Notes under the pieces: model-generated
The model's database searches: none
Seen by the model: the letters and a program-made list of their open reading frames with translations, nothing else
What the model was told of the DNA's origin: nothing
In this document: positions 24,621 through 34,616 of the stretch, one piece after another
How positions within the stretch are numbered: the stretch's first letter is position 1
Layout of the letters: every line of letters begins with the position of its first letter
Made by a program: the position numbers and the translations under genes
Assembly (NCBI RefSeq): GCF_001280085.1
Contig: NZ_LGED01000256.1
Span: 1-36,400, forward strand
DNA: 36,400 nucleotides
Origin: Saccharothrix sp. NRRL B-16348
GTDB lineage: Bacteria; Actinomycetota; Actinomycetes; Mycobacteriales; Pseudonocardiaceae
Direction of reading: 5' to 3'

Positions 24621-27111
24621 ACGCGAGGCCACGCCGCACGGCATGCCGGTGCACGAGGTCGTGCTGCTCGCCGAGACCGACGCCGAGACCGGGCTGTCCG
24701 GAGTGGTGGCCGGCGAGCGGCTGGCCTCGCTGGGCCCGAACAGGCTGCCCGAGCGGCGCGGTCCCGGCCGGCTGCGACGGCTGCTCGGCCAGTTCCACAA
24801 CCCGCTGATCTACGTGCTGCTCGGCGCGGCGGCGCTGACCGCCGCGCTGGGCGAGACCGTGGACGCCTCCGTTGTGCTGGGCGTGGTGTTGGTCAACGCG
24901 ATCGTCGGCTACCTCCAAGAGGTGCGGGCCGAACGGGCGCTCGACGCCCTGGAGGCGATGGTCCGCACCGAGGCGACCGTGATCCGCGACGGCACCGCCG
25001 CGCGGGTCACGTCCGACGAGTTGGTGCCCGGCGATCTCGTGGTGCTGGAGGAAGGCGACCAGGTGCCCGCCGACCTGCGGATCGTGCGCACCCGTGAGCT
25101 GCGGGTCGACGAGTCGGCGTTGACCGGTGAGTCGCAGCCGTCGGCCAAGGACCCGCTGCCCGTGCCGCACGACACCGCGCTGGCCGACCGCGCCAACATG
25201 GCCTACTCCGGCACGCTCGTCACCACCGGTGGCGGGCGCGGCGTGGTGGTCGCCACCGGCGCCGACACCGAGATCGGGCACGTCCACCGGCTGGTCGGCA
25301 GCACGACGACCGTGCAGACGCCGCTGACCCGCAAGCTCGCCCGGTTCAGCAAGCTGCTGACCGTCGTCATCCTCGGCTTGGCGCTGGTCAGCGTCGTCAT
25401 CGGGGTGCTGCGCGGTGAGCCGTTCGCCGAGATGGTGACCGCCGCCGTGGCGCTCGCGGTCGGCGCGATCCCCGAAGGGCTGCCCGCCGCGGTGACGGTG
25501 ACGCTGGCCATCGGCGTGGCGCGCATGGCCCGGCGCAACGCCGTCATCCGCCGCCTGCCCGCCGTGGAGACCCTCGGCTCCACCACGATCATCTGCACCG
25601 ACAAGACCGGCACGCTCACCGCCAACGCCATGACCGTGCGGCAGGTCGTCGCCGGCGGGCAGCGGTGGGAGGTCGACGGCATCGGCTACTCACCGCTGGG
25701 CGACTTCCCGCCGCCGTCACCGGCCGTGCGCGAAGTCCTGCTGGCCGGGCTGGCCTGCAACGACGCCCACGTGGTCCTCCAGGACGACCGGTGGATCGCC
25801 GTCGGCGACCCGACCGAAGCCGCGCTCGTCGTGTCCGCCCGCAAAGCCGGGCTCACCGAGGTCCCGGAGCGGGTGGACGAGCTGCCCTTCACCTCGCAAC
25901 GCCGGTTCATGGCCACCCGCCACGCCGGTGGTGTCGTCTACCTCAAGGGCGCGGTCGAGCGGATCGCGGAGTTCACCGGCGACACCGACCACACCGAAGC
26001 CGACCGGCTCGCGCACCAGGGGATGCGCGTGCTCGCGTTCGCCCGGACGCACGTGCCCGAGGACACCCCGTTGACCGAGGACACCCTGCACGGTGCCGTG
26101 TCGCTGGGCCTGCAGGCGATGCACGACCCGCCCCGGCCCGAGGCCATCGAGGCGGTTCGCGCCTGCCAGGAGGCGGGCATCGAGGTCCGCATGATCACCG
26201 GTGACCACCTCGGCACCGCCCGCGCCATCGCCACCCACTTCTCGCTCCCCGACGACGCCGTGCACGCCCGCGTGTCGCCCGAGGAGAAGCTGAGGCTCGT
26301 CAAGCAGTTCCAGGCGGACGGACACGTGGTCGCGATGACGGGTGACGGCGTCAACGACGCACCGGCGTTGCGGCGGGCCGACATCGGCGTCGCGATGGGC
26401 CGCGGCGGCACCGACGTCGCCAAGCAGGCCGCCGACATGGTGCTGACCGACGACAACTTCTCGTCCATCCGCGCAGCGGTGGAGGAAGGGCGCGCGGTCT
26501 TCGACAACCTGCGCAAGTTCATCATCTGGACGCTGCCCACGAACATGGCCGAGGGCCTCGTCATCCTCACCGCGATCCTGCTGGGCACCGCCCTGCCGAT
26601 CCTGCCGGTGCAGATCCTGTGGATCAACATGACCACCGCCGTCGCGCTCGGCCTGACCCTGGCCTTCGAACCGCGCGAGCCGGGCGTCATGCGCCGCCCG
26701 CCGCTGCCACCGTCACTGCCCCTGCTGACCGGCGCACTGGTGCAACGCATCCTGCTGGTCTCGGCCGTGCTGCTGGCCGGGTCGTTCGCCGCGTTCCACC
26801 TCCACGGCGGCACCCTGGACGAAGCGCGCACGGTCGCGGTGAACGTCTTCGTGGCCGCTCAGATCGCCTACCTGTTCAACTGCCGGTCGCTGCGCGACCT
26901 GCGGCCACACGTCGGGTTCCGCCGCAACCCCTGGCTGTTGGTGGGCATCGCCGTCACCGTCGCCCTGCAACTGCTGTTCACCTACCTCCCGGCGATGAAC
27001 ACCCTGTTCGACACCGCGCCGATCGGCTGGCGGGACTGGGCGGTCGTGGTGGCGCTGGCCGTGGTCGCCTACGCCGTGGTGGAAGTGGAGAAGTGGCTGC
27101 GACGCAAGTGA
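24601..27111 (+). CDS. P-type cation-transporting ATPase, CtpF-like (P2 type)
   Basis: 836 residues from the ATG at 24601 (GGAGA seven bases upstream), overlapping the CBS gene by 20 nt. It shows the complete P-type layout: N-terminal cytoplasmic segment, membrane helices 1-2 near residues 65-105, actuator domain with LTGESQ, helix 4 motif AIPEGLPAAVTVTLA, phosphorylation site CTDKTGTLT (D334), nucleotide domain with KGAVER, hinge TGDGVNDAPALRRADIGVAM, and helices 5-10 including ILWINMTTAVALGL. PEGLP and the soluble-domain sizes fit P2-type (Ca2+ or Na+/K+-like) pumps such as M. tuberculosis CtpF, itself a DosR target. It has no heavy-metal domain. The substrate is probably Ca2+ or a monovalent cation and is not determined by sequence. 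Confidence 0.92.
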   Translation: MPSTTAEREATPHGMPVHEVVLLAETDAETGLSGVVAGERLASLGPNRLPERRGPGRLRRLLGQFHNPLIYVLLGAAALTAALGETVDASVVLGVVLVNAIVGYLQEVRAERALDALEAMVRTEATVIRDGTAARVTSDELVPGDLVVLEEGDQVPADLRIVRTRELRVDESALTGESQPSAKDPLPVPHDTALADRANMAYSGTLVTTGGGRGVVVATGADTEIGHVHRLVGSTTTVQTPLTRKLARFSKLLTVVILGLALVSVVIGVLRGEPFAEMVTAAVALAVGAIPEGLPAAVTVTLAIGVARMARRNAVIRRLPAVETLGSTTIICTDKTGTLTANAMTVRQVVAGGQRWEVDGIGYSPLGDFPPPSPAVREVLLAGLACNDAHVVLQDDRWIAVGDPTEAALVVSARKAGLTEVPERVDELPFTSQRRFMATRHAGGVVYLKGAVERIAEFTGDTDHTEADRLAHQGMRVLAFARTHVPEDTPLTEDTLHGAVSLGLQAMHDPPRPEAIEAVRACQEAGIEVRMITGDHLGTARAIATHFSLPDDAVHARVSPEEKLRLVKQFQADGHVVAMTGDGVNDAPALRRADIGVAMGRGGTDVAKQAADMVLTDDNFSSIRAAVEEGRAVFDNLRKFIIWTLPTNMAEGLVILTAILLGTALPILPVQILWINMTTAVALGLTLAFEPREPGVMRRPPLPPSLPLLTGALVQRILLVSAVLLAGSFAAFHLHGGTLDEARTVAVNVFVAAQIAYLFNCRSLRDLRPHVGFRRNPWLLVGIAVTVALQLLFTYLPAMNTLFDTAPIGWRDWAVVVALAVVAYAVVEVEKWLRRK

Positions 27112-27155
27112 GCCGGTGATCCGGGAGCTGTCCAACACTCCCGGATCACCGGCTC
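27110..27155. terminator. Bidirectional hairpin between convergent ATPase and hibernation-factor genes
   Basis: GAGCCGGTGATCCGGGAG and CTCCCGGATCACCGGCTC form a perfect 18-bp stem with a 10-base loop. The hairpin begins within the ATPase stop codon (TGA at 27109-27111) and ends 12 bp before the end of the hibernation-factor gene. It is the strongest hairpin I found in the window. Confidence 0.85.
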
Positions 27156-27167
27156 GGGTTTCCCGGA

Positions 27168-27464
27168 TCAGCGGCCGATGTCCACCAGCCGGTGTTGCAG
27201 CTTGTCGTGCAGCAGGTCCACCGCCTCCTGGTAGGTCTGCGCGCTCGCCTCGGCGTTCACCGGCGTCCCGTTGACGTCCAGCGACGCGTGCGCCACCACC
27301 AACCGCGGCCCGTCGGTGCTCAGCCGCACCCTGGCGTAGGAGATGTCGGCGGGGGCGTACTTGGCGATTGCGGCGACCTTGGTCCGGGCGTACTCGGTGG
27401 CGTCCCCCGGCACACCGGTGGCCAGGTCGATCCGGATGTTGACGATCTCGTGCACGTGGCTCAT
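27168..27464 (-). CDS. Ribosome hibernation-type protein, N-terminal domain only (RafH-like)
   Basis: 98 residues from the ATG at 27464; GGAGG lies only one base before it, so the in-frame GTG at 27455 is an alternative. The fold pattern ([20 protein letters not shown], then [20 protein letters not shown], then [20 protein letters not shown], then a helix with [12 protein letters not shown]) corresponds to the N-terminal ribosome-binding domain of HPF/RafH proteins and to the start of Rv0079, a DosR-regulated factor. The dimerisation part of RafH and long HPF is absent; the gene simply stops. It likely binds the 30S decoding centre in non-growing cells, without ribosome pairing. Confidence 0.72.
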   Translation of the reverse strand: MSHVHEIVNIRIDLATGVPGDATEYARTKVAAIAKYAPADISYARVRLSTDGPRLVVAHASLDVNGTPVNAEASAQTYQEAVDLLHDKLQHRLVDIGR

Positions 27465-27499
27465 GCCTCCAGACTCTCTCTGCGCCGAACACGTCGACA

Positions 27500-27513
27500 G
27501 TGACCAAAGTCCC
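27500..27513. promoter_or_regulatory. DosR-type palindrome before phosphoketolase gene
   Basis: GTGACCAAAGTCCC matches the mycobacterial box GGGACTWWAGTCCC at 12 of 14 bases. It lies 88 bp before the phosphoketolase start and 35 bp upstream of the divergent RafH-like start, so it can serve both genes. Confidence 0.65.
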
Positions 27514-27601
27514 GGCCGGCAGGGACTCCCGGAACTGGGACCGGCTCGATGACGAAACCAAGCTGGGAGCCATCACCCCGAAACTTGGTCAGGAGAGCGA
27601 G

Positions 27602-29968
27602 ATGCCGCACCAGCCGGAGAACACCGCGCCGGACTTGTCCTTGGTCGACGCCTACTGGCGGGCCGCGAACTACCTCTCGGCAGGGCAGATCTACCTGCTG
27701 GACAACCCGTTGCTGACCGAGCCGCTGAGCGCCGAGCACATCAAGCCACGCCTGCTGGGCCACTGGGGGACCACACCCGGCCTGAACTTCGTCTACGCCC
27801 ACCTCAACCGGGTGATCAACGACCGTTCCCGGGACGTGCTGTTCGTGACCGGTCCCGGTCACGGCGGTCCGGCGCTGCTGGCCAACACCTGGCTGGAGGG
27901 CTCCTACACCGACACGCACCCGAACGTGCAGCGCGACGGTGACGGCATGCGGAAGTTGTTCCGCCAGTTCTCCTTCCCCGGTGGGGTGCCAAGCCACGTG
28001 GCGCCCGAGGTGCCCGGGTCCATCCACGAGGGTGGGGAGCTGGGCTATTCGCTGGCGCACGCGTTCGGCGCGGCGTTCGACAACCCCGACCTGGTGGTGG
28101 CGTGCGTGGTCGGCGACGGTGAGGCCGAGACCGGGCCGCTGGCGGCGAGCTGGCACGGCAACAAGTTCCTCGACCCGGCGCACGACGGCGCGGTGCTGCC
28201 GATCCTGCACCTCAACGGCTACAAGATCGCCAACCCGGCACTGCTGGCCCGCATCCCGCACGACGAGCTGGACTCGCTGGTGCGCGGTTACGGCTACGCC
28301 CCGTTCTACGTGGAGGGCGACGACCCGGCCCTGCTGCACCCGCGCATGGCCGAGGTCTTCGACGAGGTGTTCGACGGGATCCGGGCCATCCAGGAGGCTG
28401 CCCGCGCGGGGGACACCGAGCGCCCGCGTTGGCCGATGATCGTGCTGCGCACCCCGAAGGGCTGGACCGGTCCGTCCGAAGTGGACGGCGTGCCGGTGGA
28501 GGGCACGTGGCGCTCGCACCAGGTGCCGCTCGCCGGGGTCCGCGACAACCCCGACCACCTGCGGCAGCTGGAGTCGTGGCTGCGTTCCTACCGGCCGGAG
28601 GAGCTGTTCGACGCCGATGGCAGCCCGCGCCCGGAGCTGCTCGCGCTCGTGCCGCGCGGTGAGTTGCGCATGGGCGCCATCCCGCACGCCAACGGCGGCC
28701 TGCTGCTGCAAGAACTCCGCATGCCCGGCACCGCGCCGTACGCGGTCGAGGTGACCAAGCACGGCACCACCACGTCCGAGCCGACCCGTGCGCTGGGCCG
28801 GATGCTGCGTGACGTGATGGCGCTCAACGCGGCCGAGAAGAACTTCCGCGTGTTCGGACCGGACGAGACCGCCTCGAACCGGCTCGACGCGGTGTTCGAG
28901 GTGACCGCCAAGCAGTGGCTGGCCGAGAAGCTGCCCACCGACGAGCACCTGGAGACCAACGGCCGGGTGGTGGAGGTGCTGTCGGAGCACCTGTGCCAGG
29001 GGTTCCTGGAGGGGTACCTGCTGACCGGGCGGCACGGGCTGTTCAACTGCTACGAGGCGTTCACCCACATCGTGGACTCCATGTTCAACCAGCACGCCAA
29101 GTGGCTCAAGACCCACCGCGAGATCGACTGGCGGCGCCCGGTCGCGTCGCTGAACTACCTGCTCTCGTCGCACGTGTGGCGGCAGGACCACAACGGCTTC
29201 TCCCACCAGGACCCCGGCTTCATCGACCACGTCATGAACAAGAAGGCCGAAGTCGTCCGCGTCTACCTCCCCGCCGACACCAACACCCTGCTCTCCGTCG
29301 CGGACCACTGCCTGCGCAGCCGCGACTACGTCAACGTCATCGTCTCGGGCAAGAACTACACCCCCGACTGGCTCTCGCCCGAAGAGGCGGCGCTGCACTG
29401 CGCACGTGGCGCGGGCATCTGGGAGTGGGCCGGCACGGACGACGGCCTGACCGAGCCCGACGTCGTGCTCGCCTGCGCCGGCGACGCGCCGACCATGGAG
29501 ATCATGGCCGCCACCGCGCTGCTGCGCGAACACCTGCCCGAGCTGAAGGTCCGGGTTGTCAACGTGGTGGACCTGATGCGCCTGCAGCCCGACACCGAGC
29601 ACCCGCACGGCATGCCCGACCACGAGTTCGACGCCCTGTTCACCCCCGACAAGCCGGTCCTCTTCGCCTACCACGGCTACCCGTGGCTGATCCACCGCCT
29701 GACCTACCGCCGCACCAACCACCACAACATCCACGTCCGCGGCTACAAGGAGGAAGGCACCACCACCACGCCGTTCGACATGCTCGTGCTCAACGACATG
29801 GACCGCTACCGACTCGTCATCGACGTCATCGACCGGGTGCCCGGCCTCGGCCCGAAGGCAGCTGGACTGCGCCAGCGGATGCAGGACCAGCGCACCCGCC
29901 ACCACGCCTACATCCGCGAGCACGGCGAAGACCTGCCAGAGATCCGCGACTGGACCTGGCCCTGTTGA
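27602..29968 (+). CDS. xfp: Phosphoketolase (xylulose-5-P/fructose-6-P)
   Basis: 788 residues from the ATG at 27602 (AGGAGAGCG upstream). It is a thiamine-diphosphate enzyme that splits xylulose 5-phosphate (and often fructose 6-phosphate) with phosphate into acetyl phosphate and glyceraldehyde 3-phosphate or erythrose 4-phosphate. Motifs: [16 protein letters not shown], the TPP/Mg2+ site [20 protein letters not shown] with the later [26 protein letters not shown], and SHQDPGF and HVMNKK in the second half. The length matches the family (about 790-825). Its stop shares one base with the acetate kinase start (TGATG), so acetyl phosphate can be turned directly into ATP by the next gene. Confidence 0.95.
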   Translation: MPHQPENTAPDLSLVDAYWRAANYLSAGQIYLLDNPLLTEPLSAEHIKPRLLGHWGTTPGLNFVYAHLNRVINDRSRDVLFVTGPGHGGPALLANTWLEGSYTDTHPNVQRDGDGMRKLFRQFSFPGGVPSHVAPEVPGSIHEGGELGYSLAHAFGAAFDNPDLVVACVVGDGEAETGPLAASWHGNKFLDPAHDGAVLPILHLNGYKIANPALLARIPHDELDSLVRGYGYAPFYVEGDDPALLHPRMAEVFDEVFDGIRAIQEAARAGDTERPRWPMIVLRTPKGWTGPSEVDGVPVEGTWRSHQVPLAGVRDNPDHLRQLESWLRSYRPEELFDADGSPRPELLALVPRGELRMGAIPHANGGLLLQELRMPGTAPYAVEVTKHGTTTSEPTRALGRMLRDVMALNAAEKNFRVFGPDETASNRLDAVFEVTAKQWLAEKLPTDEHLETNGRVVEVLSEHLCQGFLEGYLLTGRHGLFNCYEAFTHIVDSMFNQHAKWLKTHREIDWRRPVASLNYLLSSHVWRQDHNGFSHQDPGFIDHVMNKKAEVVRVYLPADTNTLLSVADHCLRSRDYVNVIVSGKNYTPDWLSPEEAALHCARGAGIWEWAGTDDGLTEPDVVLACAGDAPTMEIMAATALLREHLPELKVRVVNVVDLMRLQPDTEHPHGMPDHEFDALFTPDKPVLFAYHGYPWLIHRLTYRRTNHHNIHVRGYKEEGTTTTPFDMLVLNDMDRYRLVIDVIDRVPGLGPKAAGLRQRMQDQRTRHHAYIREHGEDLPEIRDWTWPC

Positions 29969-31047
29969 TGAACGTGCTCGTCGTCAACGCGGGCTCGTCG
30001 AGCCTGAAGCTGAGCGTGCTGGGCGAGGACGACGCGGTCCTCGCCCAGCGCCACGTCGAACGGTGGGACGGCACCGCCGACCTCGACCTCGTCCTGCCGC
30101 CCGTGCACGCCGTGGGCCACCGCGTCGTCCACGGCGGCACCCGGTTCACTGCCCCGGTTGTCATCACCCCCGACGTGCGCCGGGAGATCGCCGCCCTGAC
30201 AGACCTGGCACCACTGCACCAGCCCAGGGCACTGGCGGGCATCGACGCCGCCCAGGCGCTGTTCCCCGACGTGCCGCACGTCGCGTGCTTCGACACCGCC
30301 TTCCACCGCACCCTGCCGGCGGCCGCGGCCACCTACGCCCTGCCCTCCACCTGGCGTGACCGCTGGGACCTGCGCCGCTACGGCTTCCACGGCCTCTCCC
30401 ACGCCTACGCCTCGCGCCGCGCGGTCGAACTGGCGGGCGGCGGCTCGCGCGTGGTGACCTGCCACCTCGGCGCGGGCTGCTCCCTGGCCGCCGTCCACGA
30501 CGGCCGCTCGGTCGACACGACGATGGGCTTCACCCCGCTGGCCGGCCTGCCCATGGCCACCCGCAGCGGCGACCTCGACCCCGGCCTGCTGCTGCACCTG
30601 CTCAACCACCTCACCGCAGACGAACTCGCCGACGGCCTCACGCACCACTCGGGTCTCGTGGGCCTTTCGGGACACGCCGACCTGCGCGACGTGCACACCG
30701 CCGCTGCTCGGGGTGCGAACGCCCACTTGGCCCTCGACGTCTTCACCCACCGCCTGCGCCAGGGCATCGCCGCCATGACCGCCTCGCTCGGCGGCCTGGA
30801 CCTGCTGGTGTTCACCGGCGGCATCGGCGAGCACGACCAGCGACTCCGCGCTGCCGCTGTCGCGAACCTCGAGTTCCTCGGTGTCGGGGTCGACCCGACC
30901 CTCAACCGCGGGAATCTCCCTGTTGACAGCCGTATCAGCCCAGCAGGGGCCTCCGTCGGCGTCTGGGTGATCAGAGCGCGCGAAGACGTCGAGATAGCCG
31001 AAGGCACCCGGACCGCATGTTCGATCACGATCCCGAAGCACGGGTGA
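29968..31047 (+). CDS. ackA: Acetate kinase, short form
   Basis: 359 residues from the ATG at 29968, coupled to the phosphoketolase gene. It converts acetyl phosphate plus ADP to acetate plus ATP. ASKHA-fold motifs are all present: VNAGSSSLKLSVL, VGHRVVHGG, CFDTAFHRTLP, RRYGFHGLSHAYAS, CHLGAGCSLAAV, TTMGFTPLAGLPMATRSGDL and FTGGIGEHD. It is about 40 residues shorter than the common 400-residue enzymes, mostly in the early region between VLAQRH and the GHR motif, but no catalytic motif is missing. Context makes it the ATP-yielding step of a phosphoketolase bypass under oxygen limitation. Confidence 0.94.
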   Translation: MNVLVVNAGSSSLKLSVLGEDDAVLAQRHVERWDGTADLDLVLPPVHAVGHRVVHGGTRFTAPVVITPDVRREIAALTDLAPLHQPRALAGIDAAQALFPDVPHVACFDTAFHRTLPAAAATYALPSTWRDRWDLRRYGFHGLSHAYASRRAVELAGGGSRVVTCHLGAGCSLAAVHDGRSVDTTMGFTPLAGLPMATRSGDLDPGLLLHLLNHLTADELADGLTHHSGLVGLSGHADLRDVHTAAARGANAHLALDVFTHRLRQGIAAMTASLGGLDLLVFTGGIGEHDQRLRAAAVANLEFLGVGVDPTLNRGNLPVDSRISPAGASVGVWVIRAREDVEIAEGTRTACSITIPKHG

Positions 31048-31065
31048 CCGCCGCGTTCACGTCGA

Positions 31066-31635
31066 CTGGAAACCCTGCTCGGCACAACGGTCGGTGAGGT
31101 CTCGTACGAGCAGGTCGCCGCCATCGCCGAGAGTGCGGTGGGCGAGGACTTCGACCTGGACTTCAAGAGCGCGCTGTACGGCTCCGCGGACAAGGCGAAG
31201 CGGGATCTGTCGACTGACGTCGCGGCACTGGCGAACACCGCCGGCGGCCTGATCGTCCTGGGAATGGACGAAGACGAGCAGGCACGGGCGACCGGACCCA
31301 CCGACATGCCGGTCAGCGATGCCGAGGTCAACCGGATGTTGCAGGTCGTCGCATCCGGGACGGCGCCTCTTCCGGCGAGGGTTGTGCCTCGTGGCTCGGC
31401 ACATGTGATCGGGCAGGCGCAAGTGACGTGACCTCTTTGCGAGCGACTCTCGCATTGCCTCGCCGCGACGCACGCGCTGGCCAGTGGTTTGATGCAGGAG
31501 TTCGGCCACCGGGAAGCACTTCAGGTCACGTCCGACGGGCAGGTCCGCGAGGGTTATTGGAACTCCAATGTTGTCGGGGAGCTGACGGAGTGGGCCGCGG
31601 ACAACGGGTTCACGGTCTTCACCCCGGCCACCTGA
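31066..31635 (+). pseudogene. AlbA_2/Schlafen-type domain protein remnant with internal deletion
   Basis: A frame following the ackA stop encodes LETLLGTTVGEVSYEQVAAI, then EDFDLDFKSALYGS and STDVAALANTAGGLIVLGMD: the AlbA_2 (Schlafen-like) domain with its LDFK and NTAGGLIVLG motifs. No start codon precedes LETLLG; the first possible one is the GTG at 31138. Homology stops after GTAPLPARVV (about 31385). A different frame, 31457-31635, has a natural C-terminus (ASGLMQEFGHREALQVTSDG, then YWNSNVVGELTEWAADNGF and FTPAT). I infer one gene, with its start and middle lost. Such proteins are often transcriptional regulators or defence-linked ATPases. Confidence 0.6.
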
Positions 31636-31644
31636 GCTGTGACT

Positions 31645-32370
31645 TCACGCCCGCAGACCGTGGGCGGTGAACTGGCCGCGCACACGTTCAACCAACTCCG
31701 TGTCCGGGGTAGGCGTGTCGGCCAGCAGGAACGGCGGGCCGACGGCCGGGTACTTCGGCGCGCCCATCTTGTGGAACGGCAGCACGTCCACCCGTTGTAC
31801 GCCGTTCAAGGTGGCCACGAACGAGGCGATGCCCTCGACGTTGTCCAGCGCGTCGGTCAGCCCCGGCACCAGGACGAACCTGATCCACATCGGCTTGCCC
31901 AGGTCGGACAGGCGACGGGCGAACCGCAGCGTTGGCGCGACCTCGCCGCCGGTCACGTGCCGGTAGGTGGTCGGGTCCCAGGACTTGATGTCCAGCAGCA
32001 CCAGGTCCGTCTCGGCGAGCAGCTGGCCGGTGGCCCGGTCGCCGAGGAAGCCGGAGGTGTCCAATGCGGTGTGCAGGCCCATGCCTTTCACGGCGTGCAG
32101 CAGCTCGGCGGTGAACTCCGGCTGCAGCAGCGGTTCGCCGCCGCTGATGGTCACGCCGCCCCCGGCGACCTGGATGAACCGGCGGTACTTCTCGATCTCG
32201 GCGATGATCGAGTCGACGGTGACGCGCCGCCCGTACCGCGCGAACCGGGTCTCCGGGTTGTGGCAGTACAGGCAGCGCAGCGGGCACCCGGCGGTGAACA
32301 CGACGAACCGGGTGCCGGGGCCGTCCACGGCCGTGGCGAGGTCCCAGGAGTGCACGGCCCCGGTGGTCAT
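31645..32370 (-). CDS. pflA: Pyruvate formate-lyase activating enzyme (radical SAM)
   Basis: 241 residues from the ATG at 32370, which overlaps the pfl stop by one base (TGATG). The radical SAM cluster motif is CPLRCLYC (C29, C33, C36), followed by the SAM-binding VTISGGEPLLQPEF and DIKSWDP, with a typical end (VDVLPFHKMGAPKY). The size matches E. coli PflA (246 residues). It installs the glycyl radical on G723 of the neighbouring lyase, using SAM and a reduced electron donor; the flavodoxin-like gene at 35805 could have supplied electrons. It is an oxygen-sensitive system. It is convergent with the AlbA_2 remnant. Confidence 0.94.
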   Translation of the reverse strand: MTTGAVHSWDLATAVDGPGTRFVVFTAGCPLRCLYCHNPETRFARYGRRVTVDSIIAEIEKYRRFIQVAGGGVTISGGEPLLQPEFTAELLHAVKGMGLHTALDTSGFLGDRATGQLLAETDLVLLDIKSWDPTTYRHVTGGEVAPTLRFARRLSDLGKPMWIRFVLVPGLTDALDNVEGIASFVATLNGVQRVDVLPFHKMGAPKYPAVGPPFLLADTPTPDTELVERVRGQFTAHGLRA

Positions 32371-34616
32371 CACAGCGAGCCGTGGAAGGTGCGGTTGACC
32401 ACGTCGCGTTGTTGTTCCGGCGTGAGGCGCACGAAGTTCACCGCGTACCCCGACACGCGGATGGTCAGCTGCGGGTACTTCTCCGGGTGCTCCATCGCGT
32501 CCAGCAGGACCTCCCGGTTGAGCACGTTGGCGTTGAGGTGGAAACCGCCCGCGTCGGTGTACCCGTCGAGCACGCCAACCAGGTTGATCACCCGCTCGTC
32601 GGTGTCACGTCCCAGCCCGTTCGGCGTGATGCTCGCGGTCAGCGAGATGCCGTCCAGGGCCTCGTCGTAGGGCAGCTTGGCCACCGACAGGGCCGCGGCG
32701 ACCAGACCGTGCCGGTCCTGGCCGTTCATCGGGTTGGCGCCCGGCGCGAACGGCTCGCCCGCGCGCCTGCCGTCCGGGGTGTTGCCGGTGTGGCGGCCGT
32801 AGACGACGTTCGAGGTGATGGTCAACACCGACAGGGTGTGCATCGGGTCGCGGTAGGCCGGGTAGCTGCGGAGCAGCGCCATGAAGTCCTCGACCAACCC
32901 CACCGCGATGGTGTCGGCGCGGTCGTCGTTGTTGCCGTAGCGGGGGAAGTCGCCCTCCACCGCGAAGTCGACGGCCAAGCCGGTGTCGTCGCGGATCACC
33001 CGCACCTTCGCGTGCTTGATCGCCGAGAGGCTGTCCGCGACGACCGACAGCCCGGCGATGCCGCAGCCGAGCAGCCGTTGGGCGGGGTGGTCGTGCAAGG
33101 CCATCTCGATGCGCTCGTAGGCGTACTTGTCGTGCATGTAGTGGATGATGTCCAACGCGTCCACGTACGTGCGGGCCAGCCAGTCCAAGGTGTGGTCGAA
33201 CGCGGCACGCACCCGGTTGTACTCGAGGTAGTCGCCCGTCAGCGGTGCGGTCGCCGGTGCGATCTGCTCGCCGGTCATCTCGTCGCGTCCGCCGTTGATC
33301 GCGTACAGCAGCGCCTTGACGAGGTTGACCCGTGCGCCGAAGAACTGCAGCTGCTTGCCGACCTTCATGGCCGAGACGCAGCAGGCGATGGCGGTGTCGT
33401 CGCCGAAGCGGGGGCGGATCAGGTCGTCGTTCTCGTACTGGATCGAGCTGGTGTCCACCGACACCCTCGCGCAGAACCGCTTGAAGCCCTCCGGCAGGGC
33501 GGGGGACCACAGCACGGTCAGGTTCGGCTCGGGCGCGGGTCCCAGGTTGTAGAGGGTCTGGAGGAACCGGAAGCTGGTCCTGGTCACGAGCGGGCGCCCG
33601 TCCTCGCCGATGCCGCCGATGCTCTCGGTGACCCATGTGGGATCGCCGGAGAACAGCTCGTCGTAGGCGGGGGTGCGCAGGAACCGCACGATCCGCAGCT
33701 TGATCACCAGGTCGTCGACCAGCTCCTGCGCCTGAGACTCGGTCAGCCGCCCGGCGTCGAGGTCGCGTTGGAGGTAGACGTCCAGGAACGTCGAGGTGCG
33801 GCCCAGCGACATCGCCGCGCCGTTCTGCTCCTTCACCGCCGCGAGGTAGGCGTAGTACAGCCACTGGACGGCTTCACGGGCGGTCGCGGCGGGTCGGGAG
33901 ATGTCGTCGCCGTAGGACGCCGCCATCTCCTTCAGCTCACCCAGCGCCCGGATCTGCTCGGCCAGCTCCTCGCGGTCCCGGATGATGTCCTCGGTGGACG
34001 GCACGGTGTCGATCGCGGCACGTTCGGCCCGCTTGACCTCGATCAGCCGGTCCACGCCGTACAGCGCGACGCGCCGGTAGTCGCCGATGATCCGCCCGCG
34101 CCCGTAGGAGTCGGGCAGGCCGGTGATGACCCCGGCGCGACGGGCCCGCTTGATCTCGTCGGTGTAGGCGTCGAACACACCGTCGTTGTGCGTCTTGCGG
34201 TACTTGGTGAAGACCTCTTTGACGGCCGGGTCGAGCTCGTAGCCGTACGCCTCGAGGCTCGCCTCCACCATGCGCAGGCCACCGTTGGGCATGATGGCCC
34301 GCTTGAGCGGCGCGTCGGTCTGCAACCCGACGATCAGCTCCTGCGCGCGGTCGAGGTAGCCCGGCCGGTGGGAGGTGATGGTGGACGGCGTGTGCACGTC
34401 CACGTCCAGGATGCCGCGCCGCCGTTCCTCGGCGAACAGCCCGGACAGGTCACGCCACAGCCCCGCGGTCCGCTCGGTCGGTCCGGTCAGGAACGCGTCG
34501 TCGCCCTCGTAGGGGGTGTAGTTGGCCTGGATGAACCTGCGCACGTCGATGTCGTGCCGCCAGGCCACGCCGCGGAACCCGGTCCACGCGTCCAGTCGTT
34601 CTTCCACTGCGGTCAT
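32370..34616 (-). CDS. pflB: Pyruvate formate-lyase (glycyl radical enzyme)
   Basis: 748 residues from the ATG at 34616, whose ATGA overlaps the stop of the alcohol dehydrogenase gene. It converts pyruvate and CoA to acetyl-CoA and formate. The active site cysteines are C412-C413 in [12 protein letters not shown] and the radical glycine is G723 in [10 protein letters not shown], close to the C-terminus, all at the same relative positions as in E. coli PflB (418/419/734 of 760). Other conserved parts: [38 protein letters not shown] and SITPNGLGR. It is a true PFL rather than a glycerol dehydratase-type relative, because of the adjacent Cys pair. Operon: adh, pflB, pflA. Confidence 0.96.
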   Translation of the reverse strand: MTAVEERLDAWTGFRGVAWRHDIDVRRFIQANYTPYEGDDAFLTGPTERTAGLWRDLSGLFAEERRRGILDVDVHTPSTITSHRPGYLDRAQELIVGLQTDAPLKRAIMPNGGLRMVEASLEAYGYELDPAVKEVFTKYRKTHNDGVFDAYTDEIKRARRAGVITGLPDSYGRGRIIGDYRRVALYGVDRLIEVKRAERAAIDTVPSTEDIIRDREELAEQIRALGELKEMAASYGDDISRPAATAREAVQWLYYAYLAAVKEQNGAAMSLGRTSTFLDVYLQRDLDAGRLTESQAQELVDDLVIKLRIVRFLRTPAYDELFSGDPTWVTESIGGIGEDGRPLVTRTSFRFLQTLYNLGPAPEPNLTVLWSPALPEGFKRFCARVSVDTSSIQYENDDLIRPRFGDDTAIACCVSAMKVGKQLQFFGARVNLVKALLYAINGGRDEMTGEQIAPATAPLTGDYLEYNRVRAAFDHTLDWLARTYVDALDIIHYMHDKYAYERIEMALHDHPAQRLLGCGIAGLSVVADSLSAIKHAKVRVIRDDTGLAVDFAVEGDFPRYGNNDDRADTIAVGLVEDFMALLRSYPAYRDPMHTLSVLTITSNVVYGRHTGNTPDGRRAGEPFAPGANPMNGQDRHGLVAAALSVAKLPYDEALDGISLTASITPNGLGRDTDERVINLVGVLDGYTDAGGFHLNANVLNREVLLDAMEHPEKYPQLTIRVSGYAVNFVRLTPEQQRDVVNRTFHGSL

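Noticed and set aside
27521..27542. Additional GGGACTCCCGGAACTGGGAC-like sequence near the box at 27500
   Set aside because: It contains GGGAC repeats in direct rather than inverted order, so it is not a second palindromic site.
27461..29923. 820-codon minus-strand frame antisense to phosphoketolase
   Set aside because: Val/Gly/His-rich mirror of conserved phosphoketolase codons, no motifs.
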